Positions 37,303-47,348 of a DNA stretch of 64,000 nt are shown one piece after another. Origin of the DNA: Gammaproteobacteria bacterium (lineage in GTDB: Bacteria > Pseudomonadota > Gammaproteobacteria > Pseudomonadales > Cellvibrionaceae); contig SEBU01000002.1 in NCBI GenBank assembly GCA_004173475.1, forward strand, positions 589,103 through 653,102, read 5' to 3'. The translations under genes and the position numbers were made by a program. The notes under the pieces are model-generated. The model ran no database searches, was not told where the DNA came from, and worked only from the letters and a program-made list of their open reading frames with translations. Numbering within the stretch: the first letter of the stretch is position 1; each line of letters starts with the position of its first letter.

Positions 37303-38541
37303 ATGCCCGACTGCCTACCACTTTTAGCGCGCCAGCCTATTTTCAACACCAGAATGAAGGTTGTTGCCTACGAGTTATTGTGTCGCTCAAGTAACGTCAA
37401 TCGCGCGGATTTTAGCAACGGCGACGCTGCAAGCTCGCAAGTATTGCTCAACGCTTTTACAGAATTATCTATTGCAAATGTGGTGGGTAAACACATGGCG
37501 TTTATAAATTTCACCCGAAATTTATTACAGACGCCACCACCATTTGACCGCAAACAATTAGTAGTTGAAGTGCTGGAAGGTCAAAATGTGGACAGTGCAA
37601 TGTTGCACGCGTTGAAAGTGCTACGTGAGCACCAGTACACCATTGCTTTAGACGACTTCGTTCTCACGCCTGAAACTCAAAGCCTTATTCCCTACGCCGA
37701 TATTATTAAGTTGGATGTATTGCACCTATCCCCACAACAACTTATTGAGCATATAGAACACATCCAACCCTTCGGCATTAAACTTCTCGCTGAAAAAGTA
37801 GAAACCTATGAAATGCTCGAATTTTGTAAATCGGTGGGTTTCGATTTATTTCAGGGTTATTTTTTAGCTCGTCCGCAAATTATTTCCGGTCGAAAAATGG
37901 CGGATAACAAACAATCCGTTTTGCAATTGATGTCAGCGTTGCAAGACCCGGATGTGCCTGTCGAAAAAATTGAAAAGATGATCGCACGCGACACAGTATT
38001 AAGTTTTAAACTTTTGCGATTAGTGAATTCCGCTGCCTTTGGTCTAGCGCGCAAAGTTGATTCGCTTAAACAGGCAATTATGTTGCTCGGCCTGAATAAA
38101 ATTAAAAACTGGGTCAATATTCTAGCCATGTCAAACCTTGGCGATAAGCCCCATGAATTAAGTGTTTCAGCGCTTACCCGCGCTCGTATGTGTGAACTTA
38201 TTGCAAATGAAATGAATGGTAAGTCCAAATCCGATGGATTTTTTACCGTGGGTTTGTTTTCAACCTTGGATGCGTTTATGGATGCGCCCATGGCAAGCTT
38301 GTTGGACTCTATTTCCTTAAGCCCACACATTAACGATGCGATACTCAAGCAACTTGGCAACGAAGGCAAAGTGCTTGAAATTATTATCCGTTATGAAAAA
38401 GGACTTTGGGATGATATTGATTGGGGTTATCTCGCAGCTCACAATATTAGCGCAGAAAAACTTGCGCAAATTTACGTAGAGACGCTGGAGTGGGTGGACA
38501 AAACAATTATAGATTTAGGTATCAATGAAAAAAGCAATTAG
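37303..38541 (+). CDS. EAL-HDOD signalling protein
   Basis: This 412-residue protein has an N-terminal EAL-like domain (about 1-200) and a C-terminal HDOD domain (about 205-400, with FKLLRLVNSAAFGLARKVDSLKQAIMLLG). The EAL signature is degenerate: the canonical E-A-L-L-R is YELLCR and catalytic metal ligands seem to be lost, although IALDDF is still present. It is therefore more likely to bind than to cleave cyclic-di-GMP. Proteins of this YuxH-type layout serve as regulators of motility or biofilm, and the exact role cannot be read here. It is divergent from the second cheV. The upstream start is uncertain by a few codons. Confidence 0.87.
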   Translation: MPDCLPLLARQPIFNTRMKVVAYELLCRSSNVNRADFSNGDAASSQVLLNAFTELSIANVVGKHMAFINFTRNLLQTPPPFDRKQLVVEVLEGQNVDSAMLHALKVLREHQYTIALDDFVLTPETQSLIPYADIIKLDVLHLSPQQLIEHIEHIQPFGIKLLAEKVETYEMLEFCKSVGFDLFQGYFLARPQIISGRKMADNKQSVLQLMSALQDPDVPVEKIEKMIARDTVLSFKLLRLVNSAAFGLARKVDSLKQAIMLLGLNKIKNWVNILAMSNLGDKPHELSVSALTRARMCELIANEMNGKSKSDGFFTVGLFSTLDAFMDAPMASLLDSISLSPHINDAILKQLGNEGKVLEIIIRYEKGLWDDIDWGYLAAHNISAEKLAQIYVETLEWVDKTIIDLGINEKSN

Positions 38542-38552
38542 CGTTATTTTTG

Positions 38553-38798
38553 CTAATTTTTCATGGTTGCAAAAAACTGCTCAACGTCTTCTGGTGTGAA
38601 TGGCCAATTTAATTGCAGGGATTGATCAGGATTACTTAAAACTGGAATTCGTATTCCATAAATCTCAATAAGCTCATCACTTGTAGCTATATCTATTTCC
38701 ACCAATTCATATGAAAACCGCGAAAGCAAAGGCCACAAAATGACCTTCGCTTGCTCGCACAAATGACATCCCACTGTAGAATACAAATGAATTTTCAC
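38553..38798 (-). CDS. Glutaredoxin-like thiol-redox protein
   Basis: This 81-residue thioredoxin-fold protein has a CxxC motif (VGCHLCEQAK, Cys near residues 11 and 14) and the cis-proline segment GIRIPVL. It matches the short glutaredoxin-like (DUF836) family of thiol oxidoreductases of unknown partner. It lies nine bases downstream of the FHA-domain gene, so the two are probably co-transcribed. Confidence 0.85.
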   Translation of the reverse strand: MKIHLYSTVGCHLCEQAKVILWPLLSRFSYELVEIDIATSDELIEIYGIRIPVLSNPDQSLQLNWPFTPEDVEQFFATMKN

Positions 38799-38806
38799 GA
38801 GGTGAA

Positions 38807-39670
38807 TTAACGCTTAAAAATAAATGCCGCAATTACTACAGCTGCCAATATGGCCAGGAAAATTAAGCCGCTTTTACCTGCAGACGTGCTCGACTCAGCA
38901 GGCGGTTCCTTTTTGGTAAAATTGTTTTGTATGGCAAATTTTTCATTCGCCGCGCCTACTTTAGGAGTAGCTGGCTTTGCCGCAGGCGTGGCGGGAATAG
39001 GAATGGATCGAACCGTCGTTTTGGCCATTTCGTCTGCAGGACCCATAACGCCGAATGTCAGGGCATCAAAACGCAACTCGTCGCCTCGCTTGACGCGTGC
39101 TTCCATAACCTGCTTACCATTAAGAAATGTACCATTTGCCGAGCCGAGATCCTTAACAAACAGTGCACCATCTATAACTTGCAATTGCGCATGACGCCGC
39201 GAGAGATGGGCAGCCGCCAAGCTGATGTCGCAATCTGTAGAACGGCCAATAACAGTTGTATCTTTTAAAGGAAATACCCGGTTCGCTAAGGCGGTGTGGT
39301 TGGCTTTGAGCGCCCATCCAGTGGTTGGTATAGCGCGCATCTGCGTCGCGTTTACAGTTTCCGATACACCAATTTTGGACTCCCTTTTAGGGTCGATTAC
39401 TACCAGCTCGATAGCGCCGATACTTATTTCATCGTCAACCACGAGGGTGCTTGCCCCTACTACATCCGCACCGTTTACACGTATTGGCTTCAGAGGCTGA
39501 AGATTTTTCACCGTTAGGGTTTCGTGAGTTACATGCACTTCAAAGTGCTTATCCGCTACATAGGGATCATCAATTACTAAATCATTGGTCGCTGAACGTC
39601 CCACACTGATCATCGGTTCCACCAACCAGACCGAATTATACTTATTATTTTTATAACGAATTTTCAGCAT
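38807..39670 (-). CDS. Double-FHA domain protein with C-terminal membrane anchor
   Basis: The 287-residue protein has two FHA-like modules. The first (about 1-95, with ISVGRSATNDLVIDDPYVAD) is less conserved. The second (about 120-205, with TVIGRSTDCDISLAAAHLSRRHAQL and DLGSANGTFLNGK) keeps the phosphothreonine-binding residues. A Pro/Ala linker leads to a single C-terminal helix (LIFLAILAAVVIAAFIF), suggesting a tail-anchored membrane protein. It probably binds a threonine-phosphorylated partner, but no Ser/Thr kinase is encoded nearby. The ATG at 39670 is preferred over a TTG seven codons upstream. Confidence 0.86.
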   Translation of the reverse strand: MLKIRYKNNKYNSVWLVEPMISVGRSATNDLVIDDPYVADKHFEVHVTHETLTVKNLQPLKPIRVNGADVVGASTLVVDDEISIGAIELVVIDPKRESKIGVSETVNATQMRAIPTTGWALKANHTALANRVFPLKDTTVIGRSTDCDISLAAAHLSRRHAQLQVIDGALFVKDLGSANGTFLNGKQVMEARVKRGDELRFDALTFGVMGPADEMAKTTVRSIPIPATPAAKPATPKVGAANEKFAIQNNFTKKEPPAESSTSAGKSGLIFLAILAAVVIAAFIFKR

Positions 39671-39830
39671 ATCAACTATAACCTGGAGCAAAATTTGTAG
39701 GCTGGATAATGCTATAGCCTTCCCCCCTTTTCAAGCACTTGGGTGCTGCTTTTTCTCGACCCCAGCGCTAAAGCAGGTATTCTGACTCACCTTATAACTG
39801 AATCGCTCCTGCTGGATAGACTTTTTACCC

Positions 39831-40538
39831 CTAGGGGAGAAAAAGTTTAAAGCATCCCCCTCCCGTTGAGCTTTTATTGCTCAAATTTATGGAACCTTGT
39901 CGAGACTTGTTCCTGTGCATGAGCGCTACTTTATTGGCAAATAAAAGTCCCAAGTGCGGCCTACCATTCGCAAAATTCGTTCTGGATTCTGCAAAAGTAG
40001 ATGCATTAAGCATGTCCTCTGGATAACCAGGCCCATCATCCTCAATAACAATGCAAAGCCCGTCAGATGTTTGTGCAGCAGATATTTTTAGCTGGGCTTT
40101 CGAATAGCGTGCACAATTTACAATAATGTTGTTCAACACCCCTCCGACGAGATCATGATCAAAATAACCGACCAGCGACTCATCACACTCCACCACCAGA
40201 CTAATTTTTTTCATCTGTAACAATTCGTGATTACGCGCAAGCTGTTCACTGAGAAGATCCAAAACGAAATATTCGTCGATGTGAACCTGAATCTGATCGT
40301 GATCCAGACGATATAAAGATAACAGCTGGATGAGTTCGCTATTTATACGAGCAGCTTCATACTCAAGCACCGCATAGGATTTTGCATGACCATCATTTTG
40401 TGGCGGATATTGTTCCATGACCTCAGCAAGAGTATTTAACAACATACCTAAAGAATTTTTCATATCGTGAACACTTGACGCAAGCACAAATGAAAAACTT
40501 ATATCCTGATTTTCCTCTTTTTCTTCATTTTGCGTCAT
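39831..40538 (-). CDS. Soluble histidine kinase paired with REC-TPR regulator
   Basis: This 235-residue protein has no membrane segment. An H-box-like motif (ASSVHDMKNSLGMLLNTLAE, candidate His near residue 24) is followed by a helical dimerisation region. A HATPase domain has an N-box (NIIVNCARYS), a G1 box (EDDGPGYP) and a G2-like segment (LGLLFANKVALMH). Its start overlaps the stop of the upstream REC-TPR gene (ATGA), so the two form a kinase-regulator pair. The input signal must come from a partner protein or from the TPR regulator itself. Confidence 0.83.
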   Translation of the reverse strand: MTQNEEKEENQDISFSFVLASSVHDMKNSLGMLLNTLAEVMEQYPPQNDGHAKSYAVLEYEAARINSELIQLLSLYRLDHDQIQVHIDEYFVLDLLSEQLARNHELLQMKKISLVVECDESLVGYFDHDLVGGVLNNIIVNCARYSKAQLKISAAQTSDGLCIVIEDDGPGYPEDMLNASTFAESRTNFANGRPHLGLLFANKVALMHRNKSRQGSINLSNKSSTGGGCFKLFLP

Positions 40539-42190
40539 GGTAAACCAACCCTGCTCTGTGTGTGCGTTGATGTTGCTAAACGGAAGCTATCCTCCAACTG
40601 TCTGAAGCGGCGTAATTGTTCGTGATCCTGCGGAATAATATTTTGGATATAATCTATGGTGCTTTGCATAAGAAGTGCGAGCTGCGGTTGGTCTGAATGT
40701 TGTTTGAACTGGCCTAGAAGCGCCTGTAATAAATTCAAACGCAGGCCTATATTTTGTGGCAAGTCGCGCAGAGCTCGCGTAAAACAATCCACTGCTTTTG
40801 AAAAATCTTTTGCTTCATAAAACGCTATGCCTTCACTGTTTATTTTTGCCACCATAGCTTTATTTTTAGCACTGCATGGCTCATGCAACAAACAGTCTAC
40901 TTTTTGTAAATCGTCTTCATTTCCTGCACTATCCGACAACAATTCAGCAACGATTTTATCGCTTTTTTCAACATGCCCAAGTGCCCTTAGCGTTTTTACC
41001 AATTCGATTTTTATATCTACATCCGCAACATCTTTATCAGAATCAATAATTTTCTGCGCATTCAGCAGAGCATCTGTACTGCGACGTTCTTCGCCCGCCA
41101 CAGAAAATAATTGCGACTCTAGTAGATAGCTGCTTATTTTTGTCTTATTGGTTTTTCCAAAACGCTGAGGAATTTCAGCGGCTACTTTTAAGGCATCGCG
41201 CAGTACACCGCTAGCCGCATTTTTGTCGAGTCTGGTGTATTGTATTCCGGTGCGAACAAAATCCTCATGAAATCGTAGATCGTCATGGCAAGAATTTTCA
41301 CCTAGCCTAACAGCCTTGCGATAGGAATTAGCGGCCGTTATAACATCATTATTTTTTACTGCCACGTCACCCAGCATTTGCTGACGCACGATAGACAAAG
41401 GTGAAATATCGACTGCTTGTTGCAATACTTTTTGCTGCCCTTGAAGATCATTGCGCTCAGCCATGACTTGTGCAAGCAAATCATAAGCTTTTAAACACAA
41501 TGGATTAAACTGGATGATTTCTTCCAGCCAATGCTGCGCACTCAAAGCGTCGCCCTGCAATTTTTTAACCTGTGCCATCCCCAACATGGCCCAGTCCAAC
41601 TGCCGCACTTCTAAAATATTTCGATATACATTTTCGGCTTTTTCCAACTCATTGAGCTGCAAAAAAACGCGTCCTAAAATTTTTTGGCACACATTCGTAA
41701 AGCGATTACTGGTGGCAATTTCTGCTTCACATAATGCAACCACAGAGTGCAAATCATTTTTTTTGAGGGCTTTATAAATGGGAGCGAGCGATATGCGCTG
41801 CCTAAATAAACGTTCTAACCGCTGACGTAGTGTTTGTGCCGTGATGGGTTTGGTAAGGTATGCGTCCGGCTCGTAATCATAGGCAGCCATAATGATGCTT
41901 TTATTGGATTCTGCCGACACCAATACAAAAAGACTATCGCTATTCAAATTAGGCTGATGTCTTAAAACTTCCAATATTTGCTGGCCGGTCTTTCCTTTGC
42001 CTAAATTCTGGTCGCACAAAATAATATCGTAGGCCTTCAAGTCACAATAACGTAAGGCCTCGGTGCCGGATGATGCTGAATCAACCGACCCTATACCGAA
42101 GTCCTGCAACATTTTGGATAAAGTAATACGGAAACTTTCAAAGTCATCTACGATCAGCGCTTGCAACTTTGAGTATGCACCATCAAGCAT
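40535..42190 (-). CDS. Response regulator with TPR output domain
   Basis: This 551-residue protein has an N-terminal receiver (about 8-130, LIVDDFESFRITLS, phospho-Asp in IILCDQNLG, conserved Lys in YLTKPI). A long helical tail follows with several TPR-like units (for example ALSAQHWLEEIIQFNPLCLKAYDLLAQVMAE and GIAFYEAKDFSKAVDCFTRALRD). There is no DNA-binding domain, so output is by protein contact. The ATG at 42190 has AAGGGA upstream; a GTG seven codons earlier is less likely. It is translationally coupled to the soluble kinase. Confidence 0.88.
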   Translation of the reverse strand: MLDGAYSKLQALIVDDFESFRITLSKMLQDFGIGSVDSASSGTEALRYCDLKAYDIILCDQNLGKGKTGQQILEVLRHQPNLNSDSLFVLVSAESNKSIIMAAYDYEPDAYLTKPITAQTLRQRLERLFRQRISLAPIYKALKKNDLHSVVALCEAEIATSNRFTNVCQKILGRVFLQLNELEKAENVYRNILEVRQLDWAMLGMAQVKKLQGDALSAQHWLEEIIQFNPLCLKAYDLLAQVMAERNDLQGQQKVLQQAVDISPLSIVRQQMLGDVAVKNNDVITAANSYRKAVRLGENSCHDDLRFHEDFVRTGIQYTRLDKNAASGVLRDALKVAAEIPQRFGKTNKTKISSYLLESQLFSVAGEERRSTDALLNAQKIIDSDKDVADVDIKIELVKTLRALGHVEKSDKIVAELLSDSAGNEDDLQKVDCLLHEPCSAKNKAMVAKINSEGIAFYEAKDFSKAVDCFTRALRDLPQNIGLRLNLLQALLGQFKQHSDQPQLALLMQSTIDYIQNIIPQDHEQLRRFRQLEDSFRLATSTHTQSRVGLP

Positions 42191-42332
42191 AGATAGATCC
42201 CTTTCGACCACTTAATCTCATCTAAGCCAACGTTATGGATAAAACCTGGCGAACTGCATCAAGAATAGCTCATATTTTTCGGTCAGCTTCGCTAATTGCG
42301 GGCCAAGATTAGGTAGGAACATCTCAGGAGAT

Positions 42333-43121
42333 TTGTCGCAGCAAAATGCGACAGGTACAATGCGCAACCCAAATCATTACGACTATCCCATGCCGAACCC
42401 CACCGATAATCTCTACGCCGATCCACTCCCACAAGTCTCTGCATTCGCATTTGATGAAGTGGTCGTCAAGGTGTTCCCAGACATGATTAAACGATCGGTG
42501 CCGGGTTACGCGACAATTATTAACATGATAGGTAATTTGGCGGAGCGCTATGCTCAACCGGACAGTATTTGCTACGACCTTGGATGCTCACTTGGGGCAG
42601 CGACTTTGGCAATGCGTCATAGGATTCAAGCGGCGAACTGCAATATTGTAGGCGTGGATAATTCAGCCGCCATGATTGCGCGCTGTCAAGAAGTCATCTC
42701 CGCCGACAGTGCGGAAATTGATGTGGATTTACATTGCGCTGACTTGTGTGAATTTCCGATCAAAGATGCCTCAGTCGTTGTATTGAATTTCACATTACAA
42801 TTTATTCCGGTGGAAAAGCGCGCGACCATTCTCGGCAATATCTATGACGGACTAAAACCAAATGGTGTGTTAATTCTGTCAGAAAAACTTGCATTTGATG
42901 ATGAGCAACACGAATCGCTAATGATCGAGTTACACCATAATTTCAAACGAGCCAACGGCTACAGCGATTTGGAAATTGCGCAAAAGCGCAGTGCTATCGA
43001 AAACGTACTCATACCTGAAACGCTGGCGGTTCATCGGCAACGATTGAAAAATGCAGGTTTTGCCAGTGTAGATGTCTGGTTTCAATGTTTTAATTTTGCG
43101 TCGATAATTGCTATCAAATGA
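42333..43121 (+). CDS. cmoA: CmoA carboxy-S-adenosylmethionine synthase
   Basis: CmoA converts S-adenosylmethionine and prephenate into carboxy-SAM, used for the wobble uridine modification cmo5U34 of tRNA. The family signatures [52 protein letters not shown] and [17 protein letters not shown] are all present. The start is unclear. TTG at 42333 follows AGGAG too closely, ATG at 42360 has AGGT near it, and ATG at 42390 gives the length of the E. coli protein. Its stop overlaps cmoB by ATGA. Confidence 0.95.
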   Translation: MSQQNATGTMRNPNHYDYPMPNPTDNLYADPLPQVSAFAFDEVVVKVFPDMIKRSVPGYATIINMIGNLAERYAQPDSICYDLGCSLGAATLAMRHRIQAANCNIVGVDNSAAMIARCQEVISADSAEIDVDLHCADLCEFPIKDASVVVLNFTLQFIPVEKRATILGNIYDGLKPNGVLILSEKLAFDDEQHESLMIELHHNFKRANGYSDLEIAQKRSAIENVLIPETLAVHRQRLKNAGFASVDVWFQCFNFASIIAIK

Positions 43122-44089
43122 TTGATTATTCAAATTTACTGGCTTATCTCCAACAAAGTCCGCTGCAATCATGGGTTGATCGTCTACCCCAACAAATTGC
43201 CGATGGCTTGTGCGAAAAACGTTACGGCGACTTGCATAAATGGACAGCAGCCCTGGCACAGCTACCATTGATCAAAAGCAGCCGTAATAATTTCCTCGAT
43301 AAAGTTGAAATTGGTGCTCCTGAAAATTGCGATGAACAAACCCGCGCACAACTTCGTCAAACCCTCGAAGCATTGATTCCTTGGCGGAAAGGCCCTTATT
43401 GGGTCCACGGTATTCACATAGATACCGAATGGCGATCAGATTGGAAGTGGGACCGCGTCATTCCTCATTTGGCCCCCTTACAAGATCGTTTAATTCTCGA
43501 TGTGGGCTGCGGTAACGGTTATCACTGTTGGCGCATGCTGGGCGCTGGAGCACAGCGCGTAATTGGAATAGATCCATCACCTCGCTTTGTTGTGCAATTT
43601 CATATGATTAAGCAACTTGCCGGAAATAATTACCCAATTGATGTATTACCGGTTGGAATTGAAGAACTACCTGAAAAATTACAGGCCTTTGACACGATTT
43701 TTTCAATGGGAGTTTTTTATCATCGTAAGTCCCCAATGGACCACTTGCGGGAGCTGAAGGAAGCTTTGCGCCCTGGAGGACAATTGGTACTGGAAACACT
43801 TGTGATCGAAGGGGGACCGGGAGAGGTCCTAGTGCCTGAAGGTCGTTACGCAATGATGAACAATGTATGGTTCATACCGAGCTGCGACACCATGCTAGGT
43901 TGGCTGCGAAAAATGGGGTTTACCAATCCCAGGGTTGTCGATGTATGTGCAACATCTACGCGAGAACAGCGCTCAACCGAATGGATGAAGTTTCATTCCC
44001 TTCCTGAATTTCTGCATCCAGATAACCCTGCATTAACAGCGGAAGGCCACCCTGCCCCCATTCGTGCGGTATTTGTGGCTGAAGCCTAA
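43118..44089 (+). CDS. cmoB: CmoB tRNA U34 carboxymethyltransferase
   Basis: CmoB transfers the carboxymethyl group from carboxy-SAM to 5-hydroxyuridine 34 of tRNA, completing cmo5U. The 323-residue protein shows [20 protein letters not shown], the methyltransferase motif [19 protein letters not shown], and [20 protein letters not shown], all typical of the family. Its start codon overlaps the cmoA stop, as expected for a two-gene pathway unit. The length matches E. coli CmoB. Confidence 0.97.
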   Translation: MIDYSNLLAYLQQSPLQSWVDRLPQQIADGLCEKRYGDLHKWTAALAQLPLIKSSRNNFLDKVEIGAPENCDEQTRAQLRQTLEALIPWRKGPYWVHGIHIDTEWRSDWKWDRVIPHLAPLQDRLILDVGCGNGYHCWRMLGAGAQRVIGIDPSPRFVVQFHMIKQLAGNNYPIDVLPVGIEELPEKLQAFDTIFSMGVFYHRKSPMDHLRELKEALRPGGQLVLETLVIEGGPGEVLVPEGRYAMMNNVWFIPSCDTMLGWLRKMGFTNPRVVDVCATSTREQRSTEWMKFHSLPEFLHPDNPALTAEGHPAPIRAVFVAEA

Positions 44090-44116
44090 AAAATTAATTC
44101 ATGACTGATGTTGCGC

Positions 44117-44518
44117 TTATCTAACGCGTAACAACAAGCCCTGACATTGCCCCTGACTAGCCGCGCTTTCAAGCTGCTTCAACTCTTTTTCGGTCAACTT
44201 ACCTGGGCTTGAAATTACAGTGTGACTATTACCAGCGGCTAATGCCTCCCAGGTAATCCATAAACGGCTCTGTTCATCGCTGCAATGGATTAAACGAACA
44301 TAGCGCGTATCAACGTCAAAAGACTCTAAAAATTCACGCGATACATGCTGCGGAGCAATCCAGGTTACCCAACGATTCGCACAACTTTTGGTGAGGAATG
44401 CAATCATGGGCATCACGAGCGCCACCTGTTCGGGAAGCGCGTTAGCAATGATTAATTCTGTAATACCCGCAGTTACAGATGTTTGTTGTCTAGTTTGCGT
44501 TTGACGAATTCTATTCAC
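44117..44518 (-). CDS. sulA: SulA-like SOS cell division inhibitor
   Basis: This 133-residue protein overlaps the 3' end of lexA by eight bases on the same strand, the arrangement known for lexA-sulA in pseudomonads. The core [24 protein letters not shown] and [25 protein letters not shown] matches the SulA/RecA-like fold that blocks FtsZ polymerisation after DNA damage. Its expression would follow the LexA boxes upstream of lexA. Conservation in this family is low, so the call leans on gene order as well as the core motif. Confidence 0.85.
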   Translation of the reverse strand: MNRIRQTQTRQQTSVTAGITELIIANALPEQVALVMPMIAFLTKSCANRWVTWIAPQHVSREFLESFDVDTRYVRLIHCSDEQSRLWITWEALAAGNSHTVISSPGKLTEKELKQLESAASQGQCQGLLLRVR

Positions 44519-45116
44519 GACGAATCACTCCCACACTCAAGCCTTCAACAGTAAATTCCTGATCAGTCAAATCAACTCGAATAACATCGAAGTCAGGATT
44601 TTCTGGCCATAGCTCCACTTGCGAACGGTTACCAATTCTTTTGTAGCGTTTGACAGTAACTTCCTCGCCAATCCTAGCGACCACAATTTGTCCGCTACGA
44701 ACTTGATCAGTGCGATGAACGGCAAGTAAATCGCCATCCAAAATGCCCGCATCTTTCATACTCATACCACTAACACGTAACAAGTAATCTGCAGATGGAG
44801 AAAAAAAGTTGGGGGGAATATCGCAATAATCGTCGATGTGCTCCTGCGCTAATATTGGATTTCCTGCTGCAACACGCCCTACGATCGGTAAACCTTGATC
44901 AACTACATCAGGCAACTTGATACCGCGTGAAGCACCAGGAATAATCTCTATAGCGCCTTTACGCGCAAGCGCTTTGATATGTTCTTCTGCCGCATTGGGC
45001 GATTTATAACCGAGAATGCGAGCAATTTCTGCACGCGTGGGTGGGTAACCTGTTTCTTCTGCGTAAGTTCTAATGAGCTGTAAAACTTGTTCCTGGCGCG
45101 ACGTAAGGTTGTACAT
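44511..45116 (-). CDS. lexA: LexA SOS repressor
   Basis: LexA represses SOS genes and cleaves itself when RecA filaments form. From ATG 45116 (GGGGAAG upstream) it has 201 residues. A winged helix DNA-binding domain ([33 protein letters not shown]) leads to the cleavage site and the S24 peptidase domain. [10 protein letters not shown] carries the catalytic Ser, and VKRYKRIGN carries the catalytic Lys (VTVKR). A start four codons earlier is possible but poorly placed. Two operator-like sequences lie just upstream. Confidence 0.97.
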   Translation of the reverse strand: MYNLTSRQEQVLQLIRTYAEETGYPPTRAEIARILGYKSPNAAEEHIKALARKGAIEIIPGASRGIKLPDVVDQGLPIVGRVAAGNPILAQEHIDDYCDIPPNFFSPSADYLLRVSGMSMKDAGILDGDLLAVHRTDQVRSGQIVVARIGEEVTVKRYKRIGNRSQVELWPENPDFDVIRVDLTDQEFTVEGLSVGVIRRE

Positions 45117-45132
45117 TGGCTTCCCCATTTAT

Positions 45133-45148
45133 CTGTTTGTTTATACAG
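45133..45148 (-). promoter_or_regulatory. lexA: LexA box upstream of lexA
   Basis: CTGTTTGTTTATACAG fits CTGT-N8-ACAG perfectly. It lies 17 bases before the lexA start codon, so it should mediate autorepression. Confidence 0.9.
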
Positions 45149-45151
45149 TAA

Positions 45152-45167
45152 TTGGGATTATATACAG
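45152..45167 (-). promoter_or_regulatory. lexA: Second, imperfect LexA box
   Basis: On the minus strand this reads CTGTATATAATCCCAA. The left half and AT-rich centre match an SOS box, and the right half CCAA departs from ACAG. It is four bases from the perfect box. A paired strong and weak operator is also seen upstream of E. coli lexA. Confidence 0.55.
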
Positions 45168-45227
45168 TATTTCTTGGTGTGCAACAAGTTTTTTATTTGG
45201 GGTTTAATCTTCTTGAAGTTCGAGTGG

Positions 45228-46538
45228 CTAATCCCCAAGACCCCGCTTGATAGCCTCGGAACTTGGCCGAATCAGAAAATAGAGAATCACGATAAAAACA
45301 AGAATAGTTCCGGCAACTTTAAACTCCTCTATTTTTGCATAGGACAACATTAACCCGCATACAAGAACACCAAGAACAGGTATTACGTAAGGGATTTCAA
45401 AACGACCTTTGGGTTCGCTCTTACGATGCTTAAGCACTATCAGTGAGAGATTCACCAGGATAAAACAAATCAACAACAAAACACTGGTCGCTCTCGCCAA
45501 GGACGCTACGTTGCCGGTCAACGCCAGCACTAACATAAATCCCAACACCGCCAACGATGAAACATAGGGTGTACTGCGACGATTCAGTTTTGAGAGCACT
45601 TTGGGCATTAGGCCCTGATTTGCCATTCCATAGATAAGCCGTGAACCCATAATAAAATTCAGTAAAGCAGTGTTAGCAACTGCAAACATTGCGATAAAAG
45701 CGAAGATGACTGGCGGAAACCAGGGCGCGGCGCGCTTGACCACGTCAACAAGGGGTGCGGAGGAAGCTGCAAGTTCTTGAGCTGGAATCACCGATACAGC
45801 AACCAGTGAAATAGTGATGTAAATAATGGAAGCAATTAACACTGCCAACAAAATACCTTTAGGTATTGTAGATTCCGGATTCTTTACCTCCTCGCTCACA
45901 TTAATAATATCTTCAAAGCCTACAAACGAATAAAAGGTCAGTACTGCTCCTGAAAGTATCAAGGAGATGCTTAAATCACCCGCCGGATTTGAAACGGTTA
46001 CAGCGCTCGTATAATCGACCGAACCAAAAAATCTAACACCCACTGCAATCACCAAAAGCAAACCGCCGAGCTCAATAAAAGTACACAGCATATTCATCCA
46101 CATGGATTCACGAATACCACGAATGACTACTCCCGCCACCACTAAACAAAATGCGACTACCACCAGATCAACCGGAATTGCAGACACCAGCGAAGTGAAA
46201 TAGCCTGCGAATGCTCGACTACCTGCAGCCATAGATGTTACGCCAGACGATAAGGCCGCAAGCCCGATAACATAGGCTAAAAAATTACTTTTAAATGCAT
46301 GATGCGTAAAAAACGATGCGCCGCCAGCACGCGGATATCGCGATCCCAACGAAGCGTAGGAAAGTCCGGTTAAACCTGCAGCGACCATACTTGCAAGAAA
46401 TGCCATCCAAATCGCATTACCCATCTCCCCTGCGGCTTTACCGATGAGTGCATAAATTCCTGCACCGAGAATATCGCCTACGCCGTAAACCACTAATGCA
46501 AATAATCCAATGTGACGATTTAATTGTTGATTAGCCAT
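45228..46538 (-). CDS. APC family amino acid permease
   Basis: This 436-residue protein of about twelve membrane helices matches the amino acid-polyamine-organocation superfamily. The first helix carries GVGDILGAGIYALIGKAAG, the unwound substrate-binding helix of the family. A later segment SFVGFEDIINVSEEVKNPESTIPKGI is the conserved loop after helix 6. The substrate is not evident, and it resembles cationic or neutral amino acid carriers. ATG 46538 is taken because the three codons before it start with TTG. It lies 39 bases downstream of the flavodoxin gene. Confidence 0.88.
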   Translation of the reverse strand: MANQQLNRHIGLFALVVYGVGDILGAGIYALIGKAAGEMGNAIWMAFLASMVAAGLTGLSYASLGSRYPRAGGASFFTHHAFKSNFLAYVIGLAALSSGVTSMAAGSRAFAGYFTSLVSAIPVDLVVVAFCLVVAGVVIRGIRESMWMNMLCTFIELGGLLLVIAVGVRFFGSVDYTSAVTVSNPAGDLSISLILSGAVLTFYSFVGFEDIINVSEEVKNPESTIPKGILLAVLIASIIYITISLVAVSVIPAQELAASSAPLVDVVKRAAPWFPPVIFAFIAMFAVANTALLNFIMGSRLIYGMANQGLMPKVLSKLNRRSTPYVSSLAVLGFMLVLALTGNVASLARATSVLLLICFILVNLSLIVLKHRKSEPKGRFEIPYVIPVLGVLVCGLMLSYAKIEEFKVAGTILVFIVILYFLIRPSSEAIKRGLGD

Positions 46539-46577
46539 AAATAACAATTCCTGCTTTGTAGTAAGGAAGGCGCAAAA

Positions 46578-47120
46578 CTAATCGTTCACATGATGAAGTA
46601 AACTTGTCAAACCGAATTCTGCATGGATTTGTGCGCACCAGCGATTCAAACGCTCACCCGTTAAGTCCTCTTGATGATCTTCGTCTATTGCAAGACCCGC
46701 AAATACATTTAACTCGGGAATATTCGCTTTGGACGCTGAAAATTCATAACCCTCCGTAGACCAGTAACCAATAATTTTTTTGCAGCTGCGCGATACAATC
46801 TCATGCAACATTCCCATTGCATCGAGAAAGTAATCGCTGTAGCCAAACTGATCGCCCAAGCCAAAAAATGCGACAGTTTTTGCAGAAAAATCTATAGTTT
46901 CAATATCATCCCAAAACTCTTCCCAATCGGATTGAATTTGACCAAAATCCCACGTGGGAATACCTAAAATAATTTTATCGTACTCAGCAAAATCCAATTG
47001 CGTAGCATCTGCAATATCGATTATGTCTACGATATCAGCACCTAAACGCTTTTGGATTCGATAGGCGATACGTTCGCTATTGCCTTCATCACTCCCAAAA
47101 AAAAGACCTATAATGGCCAC
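46578..47120 (-). CDS. fldB: Flavodoxin (FldB-like)
   Basis: This 180-residue long-chain flavodoxin carries electrons via FMN. The phosphate loop is FFGSDEGNSERIA. The aromatic FMN-flanking motifs are GIPTWDFGQIQSDWEEFWDD and GLGDQFGYSDYFLDAMGMLH, closer to FldB than to FldA. GYWSTEGYEFSASKA and GLAIDEDHQEDLT follow. The start is placed at GTG 47120, five bases after GAGG, which gives the usual N-terminus (V/M-AIIGLFFGS). It is divergent from cpxR. Confidence 0.88.
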   Translation of the reverse strand: MAIIGLFFGSDEGNSERIAYRIQKRLGADIVDIIDIADATQLDFAEYDKIILGIPTWDFGQIQSDWEEFWDDIETIDFSAKTVAFFGLGDQFGYSDYFLDAMGMLHEIVSRSCKKIIGYWSTEGYEFSASKANIPELNVFAGLAIDEDHQEDLTGERLNRWCAQIHAEFGLTSLLHHVND

Positions 47121-47348
47121 ACACACCTCATCGTATTTTTAAATAACCGCAATCTTCTCAACAATAACTTTTGTAAGCAACCAAGCTTATTAATAGTGTT
47201 AAATTGCCCACTAAACAGGCGATGATATTTGTAATAAATTTGCTACTGCATTTGTTAAGAAGGGTTAAACAGCTACAATATAAATGACACCTGTTAACTG
47301 CTACTGCAAACTTGACATATAAATCCTTTTAGATGGTGATAAATACTC

